NCBI GenBank assembly: GCA_001768735.1
Contig: MEMB01000006.1
Coordinates: 1 to 64,000 of the forward strand
From: Alphaproteobacteria bacterium GWF2_58_20
GTDB taxonomy: Bacteria; Pseudomonadota; Alphaproteobacteria; UBA1247
Length of the DNA: 64,000 bases
Reading direction: 5' to 3'
Below, in pieces: positions 8,452 to 17,653 of this stretch; the first letter of the stretch is position 1, and each line of letters starts with the position of its first letter. Under the pieces are notes generated by a model that saw only the letters and a list, made by a program, of their open reading frames with translations, was not told where the DNA came from and did no database searches. The translations under genes and the position numbers were made by a program.

Positions 8452-8892
8452 GCTGCCCGCCATCCAGCAGCCAAGCCCAAAGGAGTCAGGAACCGGGCCA
8501 GCGTCATTGCCGAGACCTTGCTTGACGGTGAGGCCGAGGAACTGACCCGCACCGCCATGAAAAAATCATTGAAACGACGCATTGAAAATCTGGAAGGCAG
8601 GGAAGCGGCAAGCACCTCTGCGGTGATCGTCATTGCGGATGAAACCACCACGCCGACATTCCCATGCCACCGGAGCATAAACGAATCATCATCCGTATTG
8701 TTGGAGTTTGACAGTCGGGGTTTTGCTTTGCCGGACGTGCAAAAATGTTCTATCCTAACACAACGACTCTACTTCCCCTTGGTAACATTTTCAGGGAGAA
8801 GGTCAGACAGGTGGACAGGGAGATATACATCTTGTAAGTATGTCACCGGATATGGTGGTAAACAATCAGGATATAAATGCGTAAAGTATTAG
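8452..8892 (+). pseudogene. DUF5681-like remnant fused to a second fragment
   Basis: An open frame continues upstream of any start codon, from inside the tRNA terminator. It reads 'AKPKGVRNRASVIAETLLDG' and then 'EAEELTRTAM', which strongly resembles the DUF5681 segment found in phage-related alphaproteobacterial genes. The similarity then breaks off into 'KKSLKRRIENLEGR' and 'AVIVIADE', and the remainder (from about residue 60 of the open frame) is unrecognisable and of different composition. This looks like an internal deletion joining two decayed mobile-element genes. The nearest start codon (8518) would give a 124-residue product that is unlikely to function. Confidence 0.55.
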
Positions 8893-8910
8893 TATATATA
8901 TGGTGAATTA

Positions 8911-9573
8911 ATGCAACAGATTCAGAACATAAACCTTGATGAATTGAGAAACGGATTCGGCGGAAAGCCATTCTATAAATTAATCCAACATCACCTGAAA
9001 AGTCAAAATCAGCAAGATAGGATTTTTGGACTTCTGGGAACGATGGATATGCTCCCGGCCGATGTGAGGCCGTTGGTTGAGGGGTTCATAGATCGATGGA
9101 ATTCAAAGTGCTACGATCGTTCCTTTTGGCAACAGGATACAGCAATAGTTTTTGACGATATAATTAATGATGCGCAAACGATATTGTCCAGATCAGGATT
9201 GCAATCTGACGATGAATTAAAATTCAATTTATTTACGATAGTTACCCTTAACTATGCCTATGCCGCTTACGATCAGCCTAAAATGCGTGCTTATATGGGG
9301 ATGAGCCGTTGCGCCTTTATTAATGGTGCATTTCCATTTTTTAGCCTGATTGCATTAATTTACCCGATTGGTGCAACGATTCATATTTCCAACTATGCAC
9401 CAGCTACCATCCCCATGATTATTGGATATGGGCTTACAAACTTAGGCTATCTCTTATTGGTAGCTGGAATTGTCTCTGGAAAATTTGGTATATTTGGATT
9501 AACAAAGCGCTGGCAAGTTTTGAGTCTTTCATTGACAAGCATCTTAATTGGTATATCTTTGTCAAATTTATAA
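8911..9573 (+). CDS. Unknown AT-rich gene, putative membrane protein
   Basis: I do not recognise this 220-residue protein. The first ~130 residues look soluble and helical; the C-terminal ~80 hold three to four hydrophobic segments ('FINGAFPFFSLIALIYPIG', 'TIPMIIGYGLTNLGYLLLV', 'VLSLSLTSILIGISL'). Base composition is strikingly AT-rich compared with every neighbour (codons such as AAA, ATT, TTA), and the upstream 200 bp share this. No good ribosome-binding site is visible, only GGTG eight bases before ATG. It is probably horizontally acquired cargo beside tRNA-Ala and could be a defence or toxin-type membrane protein, but nothing in the sequence proves that. Confidence 0.55.
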   Translation: MQQIQNINLDELRNGFGGKPFYKLIQHHLKSQNQQDRIFGLLGTMDMLPADVRPLVEGFIDRWNSKCYDRSFWQQDTAIVFDDIINDAQTILSRSGLQSDDELKFNLFTIVTLNYAYAAYDQPKMRAYMGMSRCAFINGAFPFFSLIALIYPIGATIHISNYAPATIPMIIGYGLTNLGYLLLVAGIVSGKFGIFGLTKRWQVLSLSLTSILIGISLSNL

Positions 9574-10038
9574 AATAATAGTAACCGTTCACTTATGATA
9601 TGGATCATATCCATTTTGAAGCGCGAATCTCCTCATTTCACGATCAGAAATGGCAGATATGCTTTTTCTTGGCTGTGCGTTCTTATTCCGCGACTTTTTG
9701 AAACAGGTCGCGTTGGTATGAAGGGGAATATATTGAAGCGAGGCGGCCCCCCACCTCCCCCCGGAGGGGTAGGATCGCGTGCCCGGCGGGTGCCTGCCCG
9801 GAGAAGGTTCGCCCGGCTACCAGTGCGCTCCCTGCCCGGATACTGCCCTGCTGCTGTCGAGAGCGGGGGATGAGAACGCGCCACGAGGCTGAAGGGTTGC
9901 CCTGCGCACGATGGCAGCCCTGCGGGTGCCAATTTTTTCGCAAAAGCCGCGCGGCAGCATTGACAGGCCCGCCAATCCCCGTTATACAGCCGCAGATTTT
10001 TCACGTTTCCAACTTTACATGATCAAGAGGGTTTCACT
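9574..10038. other. Intergenic stretch before rpmH, with a composition switch
   Basis: The first ~150 bp are AT-rich like the preceding gene and contain a small hairpin (CGCGAC/GTCGCG at 9689-9712). From about 9740 the sequence turns very GC-rich, with a CCTCC/GGAGG hairpin near 9755. I see no convincing gene or structured RNA here; short frames on both strands lack family resemblance. The rpmH promoter lies at the right end. Confidence 0.6.
9960..9988 (+). promoter_or_regulatory. Strong sigma-70-type promoter for the rpmH-rnpA operon
   Basis: TTGACA, a 17-bp spacer, then TATACA: a perfect -35 hexamer, optimal spacing and a five-of-six -10. It lies 50 bp before the rpmH start codon, which fits a highly expressed ribosomal protein gene. 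Confidence 0.8.
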
Positions 10039-10173
10039 GTGAAACGCACCTACCAGCCAAGCAAGATTGTGCGCAAGCGCCGCCACGGATTCCGGGCCCG
10101 CATGCAGACCGCCGATGGACGCAAGATCCTGTCCCGTCGCCGGGCCAAGGGGCGCGCGCGCCTTTCGGCCTAA
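10039..10173 (+). CDS. rpmH: 50S ribosomal protein L34
   Basis: A 44-residue basic protein ([20 protein letters not shown]...), near-identical to the family consensus, starting at GTG. It is too short for usual ORF listing but unmistakable. AAGAGG lies about 10 bases before the start. The gene opens the classical rpmH-rnpA-yidD-yidC run. Confidence 0.98.
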   Translation: MKRTYQPSKIVRKRRHGFRARMQTADGRKILSRRRAKGRARLSA

Positions 10174-10190
10174 GACTGCGCAGCCAGGCT

Positions 10191-10562
10191 TTGCCTGACA
10201 TGCTCCACACGATGACGTTCCTGAAGCGCCGCGATGATTTCGTCGCGGTGGCTTCTTTTGGCCGCAAATCTGTCGGCCGTGGTTTCATCCTCCAGTTCCG
10301 TCGCCGTCCGGGTGATTCGCTCCCCGGCATCCGAATCGGCTTCACCGCCACCAAAAAGATTGGCGGAGCCGTGGTGCGCAACCGCGCCAAACGCCGGTTG
10401 CGGGCGCTGGCCCGGGAAATCCTGCCCTCCCACGCGCCGGATGGCCATGATTTTGTCCTGATCGCCCGCTCCACCACGCCCGGCCTGCCTTATGCCATCC
10501 TGCGCGAAGACCTGTTGCAGGCGCTGGATCGCCTGCCCTCCCCCACCCCAAACACCCCATGA
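10191..10562 (+). CDS. rnpA: Ribonuclease P protein component
   Basis: The protein subunit of RNase P, which matures tRNA 5' ends. The signature 'VVRNRAKRRLRAL' is present, together with the N-terminal 'LKRRDDFVAVASFGRKSVGR' region. The listed start is TTG; ATG codons at 10200 and 10212 are equally plausible and the conserved part starts at the latter ('MTFLKRRDDF'). The gene overlaps yidD by an ATGA. Confidence 0.92.
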   Translation: MPDMLHTMTFLKRRDDFVAVASFGRKSVGRGFILQFRRRPGDSLPGIRIGFTATKKIGGAVVRNRAKRRLRALAREILPSHAPDGHDFVLIARSTTPGLPYAILREDLLQALDRLPSPTPNTP

Positions 10563-10900
10563 TGTCCAGAGCCTTGCACGTTTGGATGGAACAATGCCTG
10601 TTGGTCTTGGGACGAATCCGCCGCAAGGCAACAGGGGTGTTCAAGATGAACGCTCAAGGCTCCAGGCTCCTCTCCTCCCTCCTTCTCGCGGGCATTGCCT
10701 GCTACCGGACCTGCCTTTCCCCTTTCCTTGGCCCGCACTGCCGTTACACCCCTTCCTGTTCAGCCTATGCTGCCGAAGCGATTCGCACCCATGGGCCAGG
10801 ACGCGGAACATGGCTGGCCATCAAACGAATCCTGCGCTGCCGGCCCGGCGGTTCCTGTGGGGAAGACCCCGTTCCCCCTCGCCCCGGCAGGTCGTCCTGA
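10559..10900 (+). CDS. yidD: Membrane protein insertion efficiency factor YidD with repeat-derived N-terminus
   Basis: The YidD core is clear from about residue 35: 'CYRTCLSPFLGPHCRYTPSC' and then 'SAYAAEAIRTHG'. YidD is a small membrane-associated factor that aids YidC-dependent insertion. The normal protein is roughly 70-85 residues and begins near the 'LLLAGIACYR' segment. Here residues ~3-37 are encoded by palindromic repeat copy C, which is in frame. Two starts are possible: ATG 10559, overlapping the rnpA stop, giving 113 residues; or ATG 10646 inside the repeat, which has AGGGG eight bases upstream and gives 84 residues. The second seems more natural and would mean the repeat supplies the translation start. 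Confidence 0.9.
   Translation: MMSRALHVWMEQCLLVLGRIRRKATGVFKMNAQGSRLLSSLLLAGIACYRTCLSPFLGPHCRYTPSCSAYAAEAIRTHGPGRGTWLAIKRILRCRPGGSCGEDPVPPRPGRSS
10567..10664. repeat. Palindromic repeat, copy C (inside yidD 5' region)
   Basis: A diverged full-length copy: left arm CAGAGCCTTGCACGTTTGG, right arm AACGCTCAAGGCTCCAG, with the internal CCTGTTGG...CAACAGG pairing retained. It has no in-frame stop in the yidD frame and overlaps the yidD coding sequence. Arms have accumulated substitutions relative to A and B, consistent with an older or constrained insertion. Confidence 0.85.
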
Positions 10901-11057
10901 CCCCACAAATCCGCAAGAAATCCGCAAGCATCGCGCCCTCTCACAGGCAATGCGCTTGACGCAGCTCCCCGCCTGCCTTAAAGAAACCCTGCGACTTCTG
11001 CGCTTCCGGCCCGCCGGCGTGCCCATTTCCATGATTTTCACGAGGCCATAAAAATCC

Positions 11058-12794
11058 ATGTCCGAACAAAAAAACCTGTTCATCGCCTTTGCGCTCTCTG
11101 TTGGCGTCCTTTTTGCCTTCAACCAGCTTTATGAACGTCCGCGCATGGAAAAGCTGCGCCAGCAGCAGGCTGTCGAAAACGCCAAGGTGCAGCAGACCGC
11201 TGCGGCAACGGCCCCCGGAACCCCGGACACCCTCCCATCGGATATGGTTTCCAGCGCCCGGATGACGACAGCCGTCCTGCCCCGCATCCGCATTGAAACC
11301 CCCTCCCTCACCGGGTCGATGACCATCACCGGCAACCAGCTGGATGACCTTCTCCTGGTGCGCTATGCCGAAAACATTGACAAGCCTGAGCGCGTCCGCC
11401 TGCTTGCAACACGCGATTCGGACCGGCCCTATCATGTGGATTTCGGTTTCATGGCGGAGGGCAGCAGCCAGCCCATGCCTGACGCCCAAACCCCGTGGAC
11501 GGCCGACCGCACCGTCCTCACCCCGGACAATCCCGTGACCCTGCGCTGGGACAACGGACAAGGTCTTGTGTTCACCCGCCACATCTCGGTGGATCAAGAT
11601 TACATGTTCACCATGACCCAGGACGTGCACAACACCAGCGATGCCGATGTGTCCCTTTCGTCCTTTGCCCTCATCCAGCGCCGCCTGCCAAAGGACGGCC
11701 AGAATACGGCCATCCTGCACGAAGGCCCCATCGGGGTTCTCGGCGGTGAGCTGGAAACCGCAAAATACAAGGCACTGACGGATCGCAAGACCCCCATGGC
11801 CTTCAGTTCCAACGGCGGCTGGCTGGGCATTACCGACAAGTACTGGCTGGTGGCCCTTTGCCCGCAGCAGGATACCCCGCTTTCTGCCCGTTTCCTGTCC
11901 TCCGGGGACAATGCGCAGGTAGATGCCATGGGCCCCCGGCAAAAGCTGGCGGCAGGCCAAACCCTTTCCAACACATTCCACGTTTTCGCCGGTGCCAAGA
12001 AAGTGACCCTGCTCGACAGTTACAGCCAGAAGCTGGGCATTCCGCATTTCGACCTCGCCGTGGATTTTGGCTGGTATTATTTCCTCACCAAGCCCCTGTT
12101 TTATGCCCTGACCTGGCTGGGAAAACTGATTGGAAACTTTGGCCTTGCCATTCTGGCCCTTACCGTTCTGGTGCGGCTGGCCATGTATCCGGTGTCGGGC
12201 AAGTCGTTCAAGGAAATGAACAAGATGAAGACCGTGCAGCCCAAGGTGGCCGAGCTGCGTGAAAAATATGGCGATGACAAGGCCCGCCTCCAGCAGGAAC
12301 TCATGGAGCTTTACAAGCGCGAGAAGGTCAATCCCTTCAGCGGCTGCCTGCCCATGCTGTTGCAGATTCCTGTGTTCTTCTCGCTCTACAAGGTGCTGTT
12401 CGTCAGCCTGGAAATGCGGCATACACCTTTCTTTGGCTGGATCCACGATCTCGCCGCGCCCGATCCCACCACCATTTTCAACCTGTTTGGCCTCATTCCA
12501 TGGAACCCGCCCGCCATGCTCATGCTTGGCGCGTGGCCGTTGCTCATGGGCGTCACCATGCTTCTGCAGCAGAAGATGAATCCCGCCCCGGTGGATCCGG
12601 CACAGGCCAAGATCATGATGATCATGCCCATCATGTTCACCTTCATGCTGGCCAAATTCCCCGCCGGACTTGTCATTTACTGGACGTGGAGCAACATCAT
12701 TTCCATCCTGCAACAGGGATACATGATGCGCCGCAAAGGGCTGGTTCCTGCCTTTATCAAACGCTGGAAGGACGCCCTCCATGCTGGAAGCTGA
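11058..12794 (+). CDS. yidC: Membrane protein insertase YidC
   Basis: Inserts and folds inner-membrane proteins, alone or with SecYEG. At 578 residues it has an N-terminal membrane anchor (residues ~7-22), a large periplasmic beta domain (~50-330), then the conserved five-helix insertase core from 'GWYYFLTKPLFYALTWLGKL'. 'NPFSGCLPMLLQIPVFFSLY' and the C-terminal 'FPAGLVIYWTWSNIISILQQ' are diagnostic. A weak promoter candidate (TTGACG-17-TAAAGA, 10956-10984) lies in the 157-bp gap after yidD. Its 3' end overlaps engB by 14 bp. Confidence 0.97.
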   Translation: MSEQKNLFIAFALSVGVLFAFNQLYERPRMEKLRQQQAVENAKVQQTAAATAPGTPDTLPSDMVSSARMTTAVLPRIRIETPSLTGSMTITGNQLDDLLLVRYAENIDKPERVRLLATRDSDRPYHVDFGFMAEGSSQPMPDAQTPWTADRTVLTPDNPVTLRWDNGQGLVFTRHISVDQDYMFTMTQDVHNTSDADVSLSSFALIQRRLPKDGQNTAILHEGPIGVLGGELETAKYKALTDRKTPMAFSSNGGWLGITDKYWLVALCPQQDTPLSARFLSSGDNAQVDAMGPRQKLAAGQTLSNTFHVFAGAKKVTLLDSYSQKLGIPHFDLAVDFGWYYFLTKPLFYALTWLGKLIGNFGLAILALTVLVRLAMYPVSGKSFKEMNKMKTVQPKVAELREKYGDDKARLQQELMELYKREKVNPFSGCLPMLLQIPVFFSLYKVLFVSLEMRHTPFFGWIHDLAAPDPTTIFNLFGLIPWNPPAMLMLGAWPLLMGVTMLLQQKMNPAPVDPAQAKIMMIMPIMFTFMLAKFPAGLVIYWTWSNIISILQQGYMMRRKGLVPAFIKRWKDALHAGS

Positions 12795-13416
12795 CGCCGA
12801 AGACATCGCGTACGGGCAGAAACTCTTTTCCTTGCCCTGCACCTTTATCATGGGCGCGGTAAAACCGGAGGGCCTGCCCACCCCCACCCTGCCGGAAATC
12901 GCCTTTGCCGGGCGATCGAACGTGGGCAAGTCCAGCCTTGTCAACGCGATGGTAGGCCGCCGGGCGCTCGCCCGTGTTTCCAACACGCCGGGCCGCACCC
13001 GCGAAATCAATTTCTTCAACCTGGCTGACAAGCTCATGATTGTGGATCTCCCCGGTTATGGCTACGCTGAACTGCCCGCCAAGAAGGTCAAGATGTGGAC
13101 CGGGCTCACCCGCGCCTACCTGCGCGGTCGTGTCAACCTGCGCCGCGTCTGCCTGCTCATCGACAGCCGCCACGGTTTCAAGAAGAATGACATCGCCATC
13201 ATGGACCTGTTTGACGAATCGGCCGTTCCCTTTCTGGTGGTGTTGACCAAGACCGACAAGATCAAGGCCGCCGAACTGGAAACCCGAATCGCTGAATGTG
13301 AAAAGACGCTCAAGAAGCATCCGGCCGCCTTCCCCTCCATCATGGCCACCAGCTCCGAAAAACACCGGGGCCTTGATGAATTGCGGGCGCTCCTGTCACA
13401 GGACGCCCTTACATGA
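12781..13416 (+). CDS. engB: Ribosome biogenesis GTPase EngB/YsxC
   Basis: An essential GTPase for 50S assembly. G1 'GRSNVGKSS', G2 region '[12 protein letters not shown]', G3 'DLPGYGYA' and G4 'LTKTDK' are all in place. The protein is 211 residues. In many alphaproteobacteria argB follows engB; here rmuC follows with an ATGA overlap, so argB is not in this cluster. Confidence 0.95.
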   Translation: MLEADAEDIAYGQKLFSLPCTFIMGAVKPEGLPTPTLPEIAFAGRSNVGKSSLVNAMVGRRALARVSNTPGRTREINFFNLADKLMIVDLPGYGYAELPAKKVKMWTGLTRAYLRGRVNLRRVCLLIDSRHGFKKNDIAIMDLFDESAVPFLVVLTKTDKIKAAELETRIAECEKTLKKHPAAFPSIMATSSEKHRGLDELRALLSQDALT

Positions 13417-14660
13417 CACTGGACCTGGCCTCCCTCATCACCGGCCTGCTGGCCGGATTTGCCTTGGCTGCCCTTCTCTTTCGCCTGCGCAGCCAGCGCG
13501 CCGAAGTGGAGCTGGCGGCCGAACGCCGTTCCAGCACCGAAAAGCTGGCCCTGCTGGAGGAGGCCCGTCAAACCCTTTTGAGCCAGTTCACTGCCGTCTC
13601 GGCGGAGGCTCTGGATGCCAATGGCCGGCGTTTCCTCGACCTTGCCAAGGCCGAACTTTCCACCCTCAATGAAACCGCCAAAGGCGACCTTGAAATCCGC
13701 AAGCAGGCGATTGCGGAAATGGTGGCACCGCTGGGCCAGTCGCTCCAGCAGATGAACACGAAAATATCCGACATCGAAAAGGCGCGCACGGGGGCCTATT
13801 CCGAACTGCAAACCCTCATCACCACCCTGCAGACCGGACAGAAGGACCTTTCAGAAAAGGCGGGCGCGCTGGCCAATGCCCTCGTCTCGCCCGTATCACG
13901 CGGCCACTGGGGTGAAATCCAGCTCCGGCGCGTGGCGGAAATGGCGGACATGCTGCCCTGGTGCGATTTTGACGAACAGGCTTCCACCACCACGGAAGAA
14001 GGCCGCCTGCGTCCCGACATGATTGTCCACCTGCCCGGCGAAAAAATTGTGGTGGTGGATTCCAAGGCGCCGCTTTCCGCCTATATGGAAGCGCTGGATA
14101 CCGACTGCGATGAAGCCTGCAGCAAGCTCATGATGCAGCATGCCAAGGTGGTGCGCGAACATGTCAAGGTTCTGGGCAGCAAGGCCTACTGGAACCGTTT
14201 TGCCCCGCATTCCCCGGAATTTGTCGTCATGTTCCTGCCGGGAGAAAACTTCTTCAGCGCCGCCCTGCAGCAAGATCCCACCCTCATCGATTTTGCCACC
14301 TCGCAGCAGGTCATCCTTGCCACCCCCACCACCCTGATCGCCCTGCTGCGCGCCATCCATTATGGCTGGCGGCAGGAAAAGCTGGCCGAAAACGCCCGTG
14401 AAATCTCGGCCCTGGGGGCCGAACTTTATGAACGGCTCGCCACCTTCTCCGATCATATCCGCAGGATTGGCAGCAGCCTGTCCTCGGCGGTAGAGCATTA
14501 CAACAAGGCTTCCGGATCGCTGGAAACCCGCGTGTTTGTGACCGCCCGCAAGTTCCGCGACCTGCATGCCGCCTCCGAAGGCAGCCAGATCGAACCGCCG
14601 ATCATCATTGACCGCCTTGCCCGCAACCCGCAAATCCCCGAGCTTGCAGACAAGACATAG
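13413..14660 (+). CDS. rmuC: DNA recombination protein RmuC
   Basis: RmuC is a predicted nuclease-fold protein limiting inversions at short repeats. The N-terminus has a membrane segment (residues ~5-22), then a long coiled coil (to ~160), then the RmuC core with '[17 protein letters not shown]', '[20 protein letters not shown]' and '[18 protein letters not shown]'. At 415 residues it is of normal length. It is translationally coupled to engB. Confidence 0.93.
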   Translation: MTLDLASLITGLLAGFALAALLFRLRSQRAEVELAAERRSSTEKLALLEEARQTLLSQFTAVSAEALDANGRRFLDLAKAELSTLNETAKGDLEIRKQAIAEMVAPLGQSLQQMNTKISDIEKARTGAYSELQTLITTLQTGQKDLSEKAGALANALVSPVSRGHWGEIQLRRVAEMADMLPWCDFDEQASTTTEEGRLRPDMIVHLPGEKIVVVDSKAPLSAYMEALDTDCDEACSKLMMQHAKVVREHVKVLGSKAYWNRFAPHSPEFVVMFLPGENFFSAALQQDPTLIDFATSQQVILATPTTLIALLRAIHYGWRQEKLAENAREISALGAELYERLATFSDHIRRIGSSLSSAVEHYNKASGSLETRVFVTARKFRDLHAASEGSQIEPPIIIDRLARNPQIPELADKT

Positions 14661-14715
14661 CTGCCTTGCATTTTCTGCACTGGTTCTTTCCTGTCCTTCG
14701 CGTTATGTAAATCCC

Positions 14716-15231
14716 ATGACACATTTGCCGATCATCATTGCGCCCGATCCCATCCTCAAAGCCAAGGCAAAACCTGTGGCCAGGGTGGATGCCCGCGTGC
14801 GCCAGCTGCTCGACGACATGCTGGAAACCATGTATGCCGACCGCGGCATTGGTCTCGCGGCCCCGCAAGTGGGCATTTCCGAGCGCCTGGTGGTCATCGA
14901 CACCGCCCATGAGGATGAACCGGCCACCCCGCTCTTCCTGGTCAATCCGGAGATCCTCTGGCGTTCTCCTGAAACCACCATCTGCAACGAAGGCTGCCTG
15001 TCCCTGCCCGAGTATTTTGCCGACATCACCCGCGCCGAACAGGTGCGCGTCCGCTACACGGACCGCGATGACAAGACACAGGACATCACGGCGGACGGCA
15101 TGCTCGCCATCTGCCTCCAGCACGAGATCGACCATCTCGAAGGCAAGCTGTTTGTCGATTACCTCTCCCCCATGAAACGCAGCATCATCCTGCGCAAACT
15201 CCGGCGGTTCAAGTCCGGCGAAGGAAAATAG
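14716..15231 (+). CDS. def: Peptide deformylase
   Basis: Removes the formyl group from nascent N-terminal Met. The three motifs are intact: 'GIGLAAPQVG', 'EGCLSLPE' (metal Cys) and 'QHEIDHLEGKLF' (two metal His and catalytic Glu). I place the start at MTHLPIII, giving 171 residues, because the upstream open frame overlaps non-conserved sequence. It is directly followed by fmt, the enzyme for the opposite reaction. Confidence 0.96.
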   Translation: MTHLPIIIAPDPILKAKAKPVARVDARVRQLLDDMLETMYADRGIGLAAPQVGISERLVVIDTAHEDEPATPLFLVNPEILWRSPETTICNEGCLSLPEYFADITRAEQVRVRYTDRDDKTQDITADGMLAICLQHEIDHLEGKLFVDYLSPMKRSIILRKLRRFKSGEGK

Positions 15232-15234
15232 ACC

Positions 15235-16149
15235 ATGCGCATTGCTTTCATGGGCACACCCGATTTTGCCGTTCCGGCCCTTGAGGCCCTGTTGGAGGCT
15301 GGCCATGATGTGGTCTGCGTCTATACCCAGCCGCCCCGCCCCGCCGGCCGAGGCTACGACCTGAAAAAATCCCCTGTCCACCTGCTGGCCGAAAACCGGG
15401 GCATCCCGGTACGTACGCCCAAAAGCCTGCGCAAGTCGCAGGAGGAACAGGACGCCTTTGCCGCGCTCAACCTTGATGTGGCCGTCATTGCTGCCTATGG
15501 ACTCATCCTGCCGCAGGCCGTGCTGGATGCTCCACGCATGGGCTGCATCAACATCCATGGCTCGCTGCTGCCACGCTGGCGCGGCGCAGCCCCCCTCCAG
15601 CGCGCCATGCTGGCAGGCGACCCCGAAACCGGCATCACCATCATGCAGATGGATGCCGGGCTTGATACCGGCGGCATGCTGCTGCGCGAAGCCACCCCCA
15701 TCCATGCGGACACCACCGCGTCCGAGCTGCATGACCGGATGGCCGAAATGGGCGCCCGCCTGATTGTGCAAACCCTGTCCCGCCTGCCGATGGCCGCCAC
15801 CCCGCAGCCTTCGGAAGGCATCACCTATGCCGAAAAAATCACCAAGGAAGATGGCCGCCTGGATTTCACAAAGGATGCGGAAAGCCTCCTGCGGCAGGTG
15901 AATGCGCTCAATCCTTGGCCAGGTACCTTTTTTGCCGAACACGCCGAAACCATCAAGGTCCTTCAGGCAGAAACCATGACACCGGACAGTTCCGAAGCAC
16001 CCGGCACGCTGCTCGATGACCAATTCACCATTGCCTGCGAACGCGGAGCCCTGCGGCTCCTCACCGTCCAGCGCGCCGGAAAGGCTGCCACCGATGGCGC
16101 TTCCTTCCTGCGCGGCTATCCCCTGCAGCCGGGCGACATCCTCGCATGA
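15235..16149 (+). CDS. fmt: Methionyl-tRNA formyltransferase
   Basis: Formylates initiator Met-tRNA using 10-formyl-THF. '[20 protein letters not shown]', the catalytic '[20 protein letters not shown]' (Asn/His) and '[12 protein letters not shown]' are diagnostic, and the C-terminal OB-like tRNA-binding domain is present. The protein is 304 residues. It is three bases from def and overlaps truA by four. Confidence 0.96.
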   Translation: MRIAFMGTPDFAVPALEALLEAGHDVVCVYTQPPRPAGRGYDLKKSPVHLLAENRGIPVRTPKSLRKSQEEQDAFAALNLDVAVIAAYGLILPQAVLDAPRMGCINIHGSLLPRWRGAAPLQRAMLAGDPETGITIMQMDAGLDTGGMLLREATPIHADTTASELHDRMAEMGARLIVQTLSRLPMAATPQPSEGITYAEKITKEDGRLDFTKDAESLLRQVNALNPWPGTFFAEHAETIKVLQAETMTPDSSEAPGTLLDDQFTIACERGALRLLTVQRAGKAATDGASFLRGYPLQPGDILA

Positions 16150-16892
16150 CCACCCGCTGGAAACTGCTGATGGAATATGATGGCCGGGCTTTTGTAGGCT
16201 GGCAGCGGCAGGAAAACGGCCTGTCTGTCCAGCAGGCCCTTGAAACAGCCCTCACGCGCCTGACCAATGGGCAGGTCGTGCAGACCACCGCCGCGGGCCG
16301 CACCGATTCAGGCGTTCACGCCCGGGGCCAGTGTGTGCATTTCGATCTTGAAAAATCCTTTTCCGCCGAAACCATCCGCGACGGCCTCAATGCCCATCTG
16401 CGGCCATATCCCGCATCCGTGCTGGACGCCTGCGAAACCACTCCCGATTTCAGCGCCCGTTTTGACGCCCTGCAAAGAAGCTATCTTTACCGGATCGTCA
16501 ACCGTCCATCACCCCTCACCTTTGAGCGCGGCCTTGCCTGGCAGGTGCCCTTTGCGCTGGATACCGAAGCCATGCAACAAGGGGCGCAATACCTCATCGG
16601 CAAACATGACTTCTCCAGTTTCCGTGCCACCCAGTGTCAGGCAAAATCCCCCGTCCGCACCCTTGACCGGCTGGACGTTACGCGCGAAGGGCCGGACGTT
16701 TTCATCCATGCCGAGGCCCGCTCTTTCCTGCACCATCAGGTACGCAACATTGTGGGCAGCCTCAAGCTCGTCGGTTACGGCAAATGGCAGCCGGAGGACA
16801 TGGCCAAGGCCCTGGCCGCCCGCGACCGTCGCGCAGCCGGCCCAACCGCCCCGCCGGACGGCCTCTTTTTCATGCGTGTCGATTACCCCTGA
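16146..16892 (+). CDS. truA: tRNA pseudouridine(38-40) synthase TruA
   Basis: Makes pseudouridine at tRNA positions 38-40. The catalytic Asp lies in '[18 protein letters not shown]'; 'RSYLYRI' and the C-terminal '[16 protein letters not shown]' are family signatures. At 248 residues it is of usual length. It is coupled to fmt by ATGA. Confidence 0.96.
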   Translation: MTTRWKLLMEYDGRAFVGWQRQENGLSVQQALETALTRLTNGQVVQTTAAGRTDSGVHARGQCVHFDLEKSFSAETIRDGLNAHLRPYPASVLDACETTPDFSARFDALQRSYLYRIVNRPSPLTFERGLAWQVPFALDTEAMQQGAQYLIGKHDFSSFRATQCQAKSPVRTLDRLDVTREGPDVFIHAEARSFLHHQVRNIVGSLKLVGYGKWQPEDMAKALAARDRRAAGPTAPPDGLFFMRVDYP

Positions 16893-16907
16893 CCCAAAGG
16901 TTTTTCC

Positions 16908-17648
16908 ATGACCCTCCTCCTCATCCTTGTCTTCACCCTGCTGGGCTCGATCATTTCCGTTCTCCTCGCCGGGCTTATCCTCCTGCTCAAGGGTCAGGCG
17001 CTGGCCAAGGCCACCGACAGGCTCATCCCCTATGCCATTGGCACCCTTCTGGGCGCCGCCTTCTTTGGCATGATCCCCCACGCGCAGGAACAGATGGGCG
17101 AAACCTCCGTCCTGCCCATCGTGCTGGTGGGCATCCTCATTTTCTTCATGCTGGAAAAGCTGGCCATCTGGCGCCACTGCCACGAGCATGACTGCGCAAC
17201 CCACACCCATGCCGGATCGCTCATCCTCATTGGCGATTCCCTGCACAATTTCGTGGATGGCGTCGCCATCGCGCTCGCCTTTGGGCAATCCATCCCGCTC
17301 GGCATTGCCACATCCATTGCCGTCATTTCGCACGAGGTGCCACAGGAGGTGGGGGATTTCGTCATCCTGCTGGAAAGCGGCTATTCCCGGAAGCGCGCCC
17401 TTTTCTTCAACGTCCTGTCCAGCCTGACGTCCATTGCTGGCGCGCTGCTCACTTATGCGCTGCTGCCGGTTGCATCCCGTCTGGTTCCCTATCTGCTGGC
17501 CATGGCCGCCGCCAGCTTCATCTATATCGCGCTGGCCGACCTGGTGCCGGGCCGCCGCAAAGCCTCATCGCTGAAAAGCCTTGCGCTGGAAATGACGCTG
17601 ATTGCCGGCGGCATCCTCACCATCGCCCTGCTGCACCACCACGAATAA
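16908..17648 (+). CDS. ZIP-family divalent metal transporter
   Basis: A 246-residue integral membrane protein with about eight hydrophobic helices. The ZIP metal-path motifs are visible: 'DSLHNFVDGVAIALAF' (helix IV) and 'ISHEVPQEVGDFVIL' (helix V). A His-rich loop ('RHCHEHDCATHTHAG', residues ~84-98) precedes them, as in many zinc transporters. The likely substrate is zinc or another divalent cation. It is co-directional with truA after a 15-bp gap and convergent with the HAD gene. Confidence 0.9.
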   Translation: MTLLLILVFTLLGSIISVLLAGLILLLKGQALAKATDRLIPYAIGTLLGAAFFGMIPHAQEQMGETSVLPIVLVGILIFFMLEKLAIWRHCHEHDCATHTHAGSLILIGDSLHNFVDGVAIALAFGQSIPLGIATSIAVISHEVPQEVGDFVILLESGYSRKRALFFNVLSSLTSIAGALLTYALLPVASRLVPYLLAMAAASFIYIALADLVPGRRKASSLKSLALEMTLIAGGILTIALLHHHE

Positions 17649-17653
17649 GGGTT

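Noticed and set aside
9595..9873. A 92-residue plus-strand open frame and overlapping minus-strand frames before rpmH
   Set aside because: It crosses the AT-rich/GC-rich boundary, is low-complexity (PPPPPGG) and has no ribosome-binding site.
9740..10020. A structured RNA such as RNase P RNA or tmRNA
   Set aside because: I looked for the conserved RNase P core and tmRNA tRNA-like ends and found neither; only the rpmH promoter is supported.
10941..13037. A 698-residue minus-strand open frame
   Set aside because: It is antisense to yidC and engB, has no family resemblance and arises from GC-rich codon bias.
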